In this document: positions 58,435-64,000 of the stretch, one piece after another
How positions within the stretch are numbered: the stretch's first letter is position 1
How the letters are laid out: each line of letters begins with the position of its first letter
DNA from: JALZVT01 sp039029135
GTDB lineage: Bacteria; Pseudomonadota; Gammaproteobacteria; Pseudomonadales; Azotimanducaceae
Assembly (NCBI GenBank): GCA_039029135.1
Contig: JBCCGT010000009.1
Coordinates: 62,001-126,000, forward strand
Direction: 5' to 3'
DNA length: 64,000 nucleotides
The notes under the pieces: generated by a model
The model's input: the letters and a program-made list of their open reading frames with translations, nothing else
Database searches by the model: none
Told to the model about the DNA's origin: nothing
Made by a program: the position numbers and the translations under genes

Positions 58435-60264
58435 TCAGGGATGCAAAACCGCGTAAATATCCGCCGCCAGCTTGCCGCTGATGCCGGGGACCTTGCCGAT
58501 CTCCTCGCGGCTGGCGCCCCGCAGGCCCTTCACGCTGCCAAAGTGATTCAAGAGCTCTTTCTTGCGTTTCGGACCGATCCCCTCGATCTCATCCAGCACG
58601 GAGGCGCGCCGCGCCTTCTGGCGCCGGGCGCGGTGGCCGGTGATGGCAAAGCGATGCGCCTCGTCGCGGATGTGCTGCAACAGGTGCATCGCCCCACCCT
58701 GCTCCGGCACGTCGACCTCGCCACGGCCGTCGATGAAAAAGGTCTCCAAGCCCGGCTTGCGGGTTGGTCCCTTGGCGATGCCCAGCAACAGCACGCCCTC
58801 GACCTGCAGCTCGTCCATCACCAGCCGCGCCCGCGACAGCTGTCCCTTGCCGCCGTCGATCACCAGCACGTCGGGCAGATGCCCCTCGCCCGATTGCAGG
58901 CGGGTGTAGCGGCGCCGCAGCGCCTGTTCCATCGCGGCGAAGTCGTCGCCGCCGGTGATGCCCGAGTCGATGTTAAAGCGGCGGTAGTCGGACTTGGCCG
59001 GTCCCTCGCGATCGAAGACGACGCAGGACGCCACGGTGGCCTCGCCCATCGTGTGGCTGATGTCGAAACACTCGAGGCGCTCGGGCACGTCTTCGAGCCC
59101 AAGCGCCGCCTGCAGATCAATGAAGCGGGCGTAAACGTTTTTCTTGTCCGCGAGATAGGTGTTGAGGCTGAGGCTGGCGTTTTCCTGCGCCATCTCCAAC
59201 CAGCGAGCGCGCTGGGCGCGCACTCGATGCACGACGTCGACGTTGCGTCCCGAGGTCAGCGTGAGCGCGGCGGCCAGCGTATCCGCATCCGGTACCTCCG
59301 GCTGGGTGACCAAGGTGCGCGGCAGATCGCCGCGATCGCCCGTCAGGTAGAACTGGCCGAGAAACGCGCTGAGCACGTCGGCCGGCTCGGCCGCGAGTTC
59401 GTCGCGCGGAAACCAGGTGCGTTGGCCAAGCAGCCGGCCGCCGCGCACGAACAGCGCCTGCACGCAGCTCACCCCGCCGTCCGCCGCCAGCGCGAACACG
59501 TCGACGTCGCCCTTTTCGTTGTGCACGTACTGCTGCTCCTGCACCTTGCGCAGTTTGGAAATCTGATCGCGGTAGCGTGCGGCGCGCTCGTACTCCATGT
59601 CCTGCGCGGCGGCGTCCATCTTCGCCTTGTACTCGTCGAGAATGTCGGCGCTGTGGCCTTCCAGAAACATCTCCGCGAGGCGCACGTCATCGCGATAGTC
59701 ATCCGGCTCGATCAGGCCGACGCAGGGGCCGCTGCAGCGGCGAATCTGATACTGCAGACAGGGGCGCGAACGATTCTTGAAGAAGGTGTCGTCGCACTGC
59801 CGGATCTGAAACAGCTTTTGCAGGATGTTCAGGCTCTCGCGCACCGCGCCCGCCGAGGGAAAGGGTCCGAAGTAGCGTCCCGTCTTCTTCTTCGCGCCGC
59901 GATGAAACGCCAGCCGCGGATAGTCCTCGTGTGGCGTCAAATAGATGAACGGGTACGACTTGTCGTCGCGCAGCACGACGTTGTAGTGCGGCCGCTCTTC
60001 CTTGATCAGGCTCTGCTCCAACAGTAGCGCCTCGGTCTCGCTCTTGGTGACCGTGATCTGCACGCTGTGGATGCGGCGCACCAGCGCCATCGTCTTGCTG
60101 GCGAGCCCTGAGGCCCGAAAATAGCTCGACACCCGGTTCTTCAGATTCCGCGCTTTGCCGACATACAGCACCTCACCGTCCGCCGAGATCATCTGATAGA
60201 CCCCGGGTTTGGGCGTGAGCTGTTTCAGGAAGGGTTCGGCGTCGAACCCGGCGGCGGTAATCAT
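58435..60264 (-). CDS. uvrC: Excinuclease ABC subunit C
   Basis: A 609-residue UvrC. The N-terminal GIY-YIG endonuclease lies at about 15-95 (PGVYQM...VLYVGKARNLKNRV), the Cys cluster CLQYQIRRCSGPC near 155, the UVR helix pair at about 205-240, the RNase H-like endonuclease region at about 385-545 (RLECFDISHTMGE, IDGGKGQL), and a C-terminal (HhH)2 domain with EGIGPKRKKELL and VPGISGKLA. It makes the two nicks in nucleotide-excision repair. The start at 60264 fits the family N-terminus; a longer ATG frame is possible. It is followed by pgsA and tRNA-Cys. Confidence 0.96.
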   Translation of the reverse strand: MITAAGFDAEPFLKQLTPKPGVYQMISADGEVLYVGKARNLKNRVSSYFRASGLASKTMALVRRIHSVQITVTKSETEALLLEQSLIKEERPHYNVVLRDDKSYPFIYLTPHEDYPRLAFHRGAKKKTGRYFGPFPSAGAVRESLNILQKLFQIRQCDDTFFKNRSRPCLQYQIRRCSGPCVGLIEPDDYRDDVRLAEMFLEGHSADILDEYKAKMDAAAQDMEYERAARYRDQISKLRKVQEQQYVHNEKGDVDVFALAADGGVSCVQALFVRGGRLLGQRTWFPRDELAAEPADVLSAFLGQFYLTGDRGDLPRTLVTQPEVPDADTLAAALTLTSGRNVDVVHRVRAQRARWLEMAQENASLSLNTYLADKKNVYARFIDLQAALGLEDVPERLECFDISHTMGEATVASCVVFDREGPAKSDYRRFNIDSGITGGDDFAAMEQALRRRYTRLQSGEGHLPDVLVIDGGKGQLSRARLVMDELQVEGVLLLGIAKGPTRKPGLETFFIDGRGEVDVPEQGGAMHLLQHIRDEAHRFAITGHRARRQKARRASVLDEIEGIGPKRKKELLNHFGSVKGLRGASREEIGKVPGISGKLAADIYAVLHP

Positions 60265-60375
60265 CGGTCGTGACTGAGGGCGGCGCTGGTGTCGCATCAG
60301 AGCATAGCGAAATTCGCGCCCGGTTCGATGATCAGACGCAACCCTGGGACGGCAATGCTCCGCGCAGCGGCGCTC

Positions 60376-61083
60376 TTATGCAGAGGTTCCCTGGGCCGTG
60401 CCAAGCAAATCGCGCGCCCGCGTCAGCACCTGATCGAACATCGGCGGCGTGAGGCGCCCGGTCTGGGTATTGAGGCGGCTGGGATGAAAACTGGCGAGCA
60501 GGGTCAGTCTGGGCGCGAGCGCGAGCTCAACCCCGTGGCCGAACTTCGGCAGCGGCCGCGGGCGGACCAGTTCCGCCGGCAGCGCCGCGAACAGCGCCCG
60601 AAAGGCCGTGCCGCCCAGCGCCAGCAGGACCCGCGGCGTGCGCACGCCCGGACGCCAGAGGTCCGCGACCTCAGTCGCCAGATAGCCCGCACACGCAGTC
60701 ACCTCCGCCGCCGTCGGGCTGTTGGCCGGCGGCAGGCACTTGACGACGTTGCTGAGCCGCACGCCTTTGAGTTGCAGAGCCCCCGAGTCGAGCGGGTCCA
60801 AGGACGCGTCAGCGGGCATTTCGCCGAAGCCGGTGCGCAGCAGCGCGGCGGCGAGAAAGTCACTCGAACTATCGCCGACAAATACCCTGCCCGTGCGATT
60901 GGCGCCGGAAGCGCCCGGTGCCAGCCCCATGATCAGCAGTCGCGCCGACTTACGGCCGCGCGGCGGTACGGGTGCATTGAAGTAGTTCGGAAACCGCTGG
61001 CGCTGGCAATCGAGGTGAGTGACCAGTCGCGGACAGCGGCGGCAGGAAGACAGGTCGCGAAGATCACGCGAAATAGTTTTCAT
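60376..61083 (-). CDS. Family 5 uracil-DNA glycosylase (UdgB-like)
   Basis: A 235-residue UDG superfamily protein. The first active-site motif GLAPGASGANRTGRVFVGD and the second HPSRLNTQTGRLT match family 5 (UdgB). Four Cys for the 4Fe-4S cluster are in SSCRRCPRL, YFNAPV-adjacent and KCLPP/CAGYL stretches. It removes uracil and some other deaminated bases from DNA. The ATG at 61083 is given although a GTG eleven codons earlier keeps the frame open; neither has a strong ribosome site. It reads towards uvrC, so repair genes are grouped. Confidence 0.87.
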   Translation of the reverse strand: MKTISRDLRDLSSCRRCPRLVTHLDCQRQRFPNYFNAPVPPRGRKSARLLIMGLAPGASGANRTGRVFVGDSSSDFLAAALLRTGFGEMPADASLDPLDSGALQLKGVRLSNVVKCLPPANSPTAAEVTACAGYLATEVADLWRPGVRTPRVLLALGGTAFRALFAALPAELVRPRPLPKFGHGVELALAPRLTLLASFHPSRLNTQTGRLTPPMFDQVLTRARDLLGTAQGTSA

Positions 61084-61309
61084 AAAAAACAGTGGCTTGG
61101 CATCAATAGCTGACACTCAGTGCGAGGATTTCAGGAGCGGCTGCGCCGTGCGCCCGTCAGCTTAGCACTCGATCGCCTGAGTCGGACCGGACGCCAAATT
61201 AACCGGTGTGCGCAGACGCACACAGTCCGAACCGCAGCCATAGCGTAATTTAGCTTGCGTTCAAGCGCCCCTGACATACACTGAGATATTGAGCCCTGTA
61301 CTTTAAGTT

Positions 61310-61738
61310 ATGGCAGCCGACACAAACAATCTCAACTCTCATGTCACCGAGATCCCAGCCGCGAGCGGCAGCAGCCGCGCGGCCACCCCTCAGACGCCCC
61401 CGATCGAGGCCGACGCGCTAGAACTGCTGCTGCGTTCGCCGCGACTCACCGTCGACACGATCCTGCGCCTGTTAGACATCTCCGAGGCGACCTTCCGCAA
61501 CATCATTCGCGCCAACCCCGATCTGGGCGCACTCTTGCGCCAGCGCTCGCAGGGACAACTCGAGATTGCGAGCAGCGAACCGCTGCAGTGCAAGATGTGC
61601 GAGGAGTGGTTTCTGCCCTACGCCGGCGACCGCTACTGCAGCGACGAGTGCAAGACCAAGGCACGCATCGAGCGCCGCCGCTTTCGCGAGGAATCCTGCG
61701 GCTGCCTGAACCAGCGCGCGCACCGGGGCCTGAGCTGA
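61310..61738 (+). CDS. Small protein with helix-turn-helix-like and zinc-ribbon-like parts
   Basis: A 142-residue protein I cannot name. Residues 35-80 (EADALELLLRSPRLTVDTILRLLDISEATFRNII) look like a helix-turn-helix DNA-binding part, and residues 92-115 hold CKMCEEWFLPYAGDRYCSDEC, a four-Cys zinc-binding pattern, ending in a very basic tail (RIERRRFREE). It could be a transcription factor or nucleic-acid-binding protein. It is convergent with the gacA remnant. Confidence 0.6.
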   Translation: MAADTNNLNSHVTEIPAASGSSRAATPQTPPIEADALELLLRSPRLTVDTILRLLDISEATFRNIIRANPDLGALLRQRSQGQLEIASSEPLQCKMCEEWFLPYAGDRYCSDECKTKARIERRRFREESCGCLNQRAHRGLS

Positions 61739-61773
61739 TCGCACCGCGCCGGGCGTACCCCCGCTCGCGCCTG

Positions 61774-61990
61774 CTAACCCAAGGATCGTTGACCAAGCGA
61801 CGCCGGTAGCCGATGCGACGCTGCCCGGCGAGGCGTTGTCATGGGGTCGATCATACCGTGCCGGACGGCCAGCAACACGAGTTCCACGTTGCTCGACACC
61901 TTCAGCTTGTCGAAGATCCGATAGCGATAGCTGTTGACCGTCTTTGGCGACAAATGCAGGTCTTCAGAGATCTTCTGCACGCGTTCGCAG
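61774..61990 (-). pseudogene. gacA: 3' remnant of gacA/uvrY response-regulator gene
   Basis: Only the last ~70 codons remain: VQKISEDLHLSPKTVNSYRYRIFDKLKVSSNVELVLLAVRHGM is the LuxR-type HTH end of GacA/UvrY. The receiver domain with its phospho-Asp is missing. Homology stops near 61985-61990, and the sequence beyond is unlike gacA. The family order gacA-uvrC-pgsA confirms identity, although here two genes (the zinc-ribbon protein and the UDG) lie between the remnant and uvrC. The rest of the gene, or an intact copy, should be at the other end of the inserted element, outside this window. Confidence 0.8.
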
Positions 61991-62001
61991 TTGACCACCA
62001 A

Positions 62002-62147
62002 AACTGCGATTCGACCGCTTCACGTAGCGTCAGACTTCGTTAACAGCGAAAAAACCAAGCAAATACGCTAATCAGGATGCAACAGCGCGCTTAACCGCGC
62101 AACAGAATGCACGTAAAATGAGGGTACTTTTTCAGCCGGATACCCTC
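62002..62147. other. Element edge and integrase leader
   Basis: AT-richer than its surroundings. It holds the junction side of the inserted element and a perfect 9-bp inverted repeat over the integrase start (62118-62149). The att core should lie near the left end (about 61985-62010), but its exact borders cannot be fixed without the other end. Confidence 0.5.
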
Positions 62148-62149
62148 AT
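62118..62149 (+). promoter_or_regulatory. Inverted repeat over the integrase start codon
   Basis: ATGAGGGTA and TACCCTCAT, 9 bp each, with a 14-bp spacer. The right arm contains the first two bases of the likely start ATG (62148), so it could be an operator or a hairpin hiding the start. Confidence 0.55.
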
Positions 62150-63398
62150 GGCAAAACTAACCGATCTGAAGTGCCGCCGACTCAAGCGGGGCGAGAAAGC
62201 CAGCGACGGCCACAACCTCACCCTTTGGCACAGCAAGACGGGCAGCAAGCTATGGCGCTGGCGCTACCGCCTGGAAGGCCGAGAGAACATCTATGCGCTG
62301 GGCAAGTACGGCGAGCATGATGACCCAGACGCGCGAGTGTTCACGCTCAGCGGGGCACGCAGAGAGCGAGAGCGGGCCGCAGCGCTGGTCAAAAAGGGGC
62401 TGAACCCGTCGATTGAGCGGAAGCAAGCACGGCACCTGCAAGCCCAACAGCGTGCAGATGCTGCCAAGGCAGCGGAAGCGATCAGACTAGACACCTTTGA
62501 AGTTGTCGCACTGGAATGGCTCGACTCCCCGCAGATGCGACACGTTACCGCCGCATACAGCAATCAGGTACGGCGCACCTTCAAGCGGCTACTGTTCCCG
62601 GCGATAGGCAACCGGCCAATATCTGAAATCACGTCGGGCGAAATGTTCGACGCGCTCGAAGCGGTAGCGGATCAGGGCATAGCCGCCACCGCGAGACTAC
62701 TCACCGCATGGGCCGGGCAGGTATTCGCCTATGGAATCGTTAAGCGCCGCTGCGACAGCGACCCGACGCTCCCCCTGCGCGGACAGATTCGAGCACCTCG
62801 CCCAAAGCACTACGATCCTGTAAAGCCTGAGCAATTCGCACCGCTTTGGACCCAGCTTGAGGGACTGGATACCCCTGTAGGCTGGTATGGCCGAATCCTG
62901 TTGCACGTATTCACTCGCCCGTCAGAGCTGCGCGCGATGCGGTGGGATGACATAGACGGCGACCTGTACCGAATCCCGGCAGAGCGCATGAAGCGCGACA
63001 AACCGCACGTAGTACCCCTGTCCCCACAAGTGCAGGCAATGCTGCAGGAAGTGCGTAGCAAACCTTGGGCACATCCTGAGTACGTGTTCCCCGGTCAACG
63101 CGGCCGCAAGTACATATCGATCGCTGCTTTGGGGGCGGCACTGCGCAAGCGGAGCATCGACTATTGGCAGCCACACGGCAGTCGAGCGACGGCGAGCACC
63201 CTCCTGCGGGAGCTAGGCCACGATGGAGACTTGATCGAGCTACAGCTTGCCCACACTCGCGGCAACTCAGTACGGGCCAGCTACGACCATTCTGAGAAGC
63301 TAGACGCGCGCCGCAAGATGATGGCGGCATGGTCCGACTACATCGAAGCGCAGATATACGGGCGCAATGTGGTGGCGATTGGTGGTGCGGTCGCATGA
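62148..63398 (+). CDS. P4-type tyrosine integrase
   Basis: A 416-residue site-specific recombinase. The N-terminal DUF4102 arm-binding domain (AKLTDLKCRRLKRGEKASDGHNL), a SAM-like core-binding domain (about 110-205), and the C-terminal catalytic domain follow. Catalytic residues: Arg262 in RPSELR, HGSR with the second Arg, LAHTRG, and Tyr379 in SYDHSEKLD. The start at 62148 fits the family opening; an ATG ten codons earlier is in the same frame. It lies beside the gacA remnant, reads into the element, and its stop overlaps the next start by 4 nt. Confidence 0.92.
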   Translation: MAKLTDLKCRRLKRGEKASDGHNLTLWHSKTGSKLWRWRYRLEGRENIYALGKYGEHDDPDARVFTLSGARRERERAAALVKKGLNPSIERKQARHLQAQQRADAAKAAEAIRLDTFEVVALEWLDSPQMRHVTAAYSNQVRRTFKRLLFPAIGNRPISEITSGEMFDALEAVADQGIAATARLLTAWAGQVFAYGIVKRRCDSDPTLPLRGQIRAPRPKHYDPVKPEQFAPLWTQLEGLDTPVGWYGRILLHVFTRPSELRAMRWDDIDGDLYRIPAERMKRDKPHVVPLSPQVQAMLQEVRSKPWAHPEYVFPGQRGRKYISIAALGAALRKRSIDYWQPHGSRATASTLLRELGHDGDLIELQLAHTRGNSVRASYDHSEKLDARRKMMAAWSDYIEAQIYGRNVVAIGGAVA

Positions 63399-64000
63399 GC
63401 GAGCGACCGTTCTATGTGTTCGAGCATTTGCCACCGATAGGGGACGAACAGCGAAGCGGTCAACACCTTCAATCGATCTTCCAAGTACTCGGCCAAGCAA
63501 TTAAACCGTTTTCCAGTCGAGACCTACTTGCATACCTGTACTCAGATTTCATGCTACCGGCGATAGATGACTGTGGATACACAAGTGAGACGGCGCAGGA
63601 AAGGAGCGATTCGACACAATGGCGCGACAACGCAATACGGGCCTACCGAATCCGACTGTCAAAGAACCTGAACGCTGCACACCTAGTGTTCGTTGACCAC
63701 GCGTTACAACCCGCTGCGATGGCACTTCACTATCTAGAGACAGGCCAACATGCAAGGTTTCAGATAGCAGGCGAAGACACACCACTACTCGATGCATCGT
63801 GGCAGGTCGATTTGATCGAACTAGGAAGGGCTCTCGAAAGGCTTATTACATTCGAGCAAGCTATCGCCGCCGGGGCCACGGACGTTGCCATGACGCTAGT
63901 ACTAACACTAAGCCCCAGCGCGGAGCTGATGAGCGAAGCAGAGAGCGGCCACCATCAACTAGCGAGCCTTGCGCCACGGAACGAAGAAACAAGCCGCCGT
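63395..64000 (+). CDS. Unknown element-borne protein, cut by the window end
   Basis: An open frame of 202 codons runs from an ATG at 63395 to the end of the window without a stop. ATGA overlaps the integrase stop, so the two are co-translated. The visible part begins SERPFYVFEHLPPIGDE and is mainly helical, with no motif I recognise. Codon use is unlike the chromosomal neighbours: CTA, ATA, AGG, GGA and TTA are frequent, as expected for a transferred element. It may be an excisionase-like, regulatory or defence gene, but that is not shown by the sequence. Confidence 0.75.
   Translation, partial: MSERPFYVFEHLPPIGDEQRSGQHLQSIFQVLGQAIKPFSSRDLLAYLYSDFMLPAIDDCGYTSETAQERSDSTQWRDNAIRAYRIRLSKNLNAAHLVFVDHALQPAAMALHYLETGQHARFQIAGEDTPLLDASWQVDLIELGRALERLITFEQAIAAGATDVAMTLVLTLSPSAELMSEAESGHHQLASLAPRNEETSRR

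Noticed and set aside
57772..60027. Open frame on the plus strand of about 750 codons opposite uvrC and pgsA
   Set aside because: Antisense to two certain genes, low-complexity start from the hexamer repeat, no family resemblance.

Overview
The window is GC-rich (mostly well above 60 % by eye) and densely coding. It suggests the chromosome of a heterotrophic gammaproteobacterium. The best evidence is the right end, where a gacA/uvrY remnant, uvrC, pgsA and tRNA-Cys lie in the order known from Escherichia coli and Pseudomonas. Lipoprotein, outer-membrane and OmpA-type genes confirm a Gram-negative envelope. I cannot name the genus.

Layout. 0.3-21 kb holds mixed metabolic and housekeeping genes: an SdsA-type alkylsulfatase, Ada, a beta-CASP nuclease, a HIT protein, an M19 dipeptidase lipoprotein, a glutamine-synthetase-family ligase, an APH-like kinase overlapping an acyl-CoA dehydrogenase, a degenerate GGDEF protein, a PP2C phosphatase, a [2Fe-2S] ferredoxin, a GltS-like carrier, an amidase and three SDR proteins. 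21-23.5 kb holds an OmpA-like lipoprotein and an NhaC-type antiporter.

23.5-35.4 kb is one coherent block on the minus strand: porin, nrtA, nrtB, ABC ATPase, nirB, nirD, molybdenum nitrate reductase, and a fused DmsB-DmsC-like electron-transfer/anchor protein. Together they would take nitrate across both membranes and reduce it to ammonium. Most joints overlap by 1-4 nt. The fused last gene suggests that the reductase is fed from the quinol pool. The leader of the block carries three 11-bp repeats and two overlapping inverted repeats. The nrtA signal peptide looks frameshifted.

35.7-42.8 kb holds a patatin-like lipase, small membrane proteins, a 91-residue double-glycine-leader peptide behind five 10-bp tandem repeats, a TPR/TonB-C protein, a gamma-glutamyltransferase and a membrane-anchored helical-repeat protein. 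42.9-54.8 kb is rich in esterases, flavoproteins and SDR/VOC proteins, which looks catabolic. It is interrupted by a three-gene inner-membrane iron-uptake set (DUF3649, PepSY, DUF3325). A large secreted PPC-PKD-LamG protein follows.

57.6-61.7 kb is the conserved tRNA-Cys, pgsA, uvrC region plus a family-5 uracil-DNA glycosylase. At about 61.99 kb gacA is cut: only its last ~70 codons remain. A P4-type integrase and a co-transcribed unknown gene then run off the window. I read this as the left edge of an integrative element inserted in, or replacing part of, the global regulator gacA.
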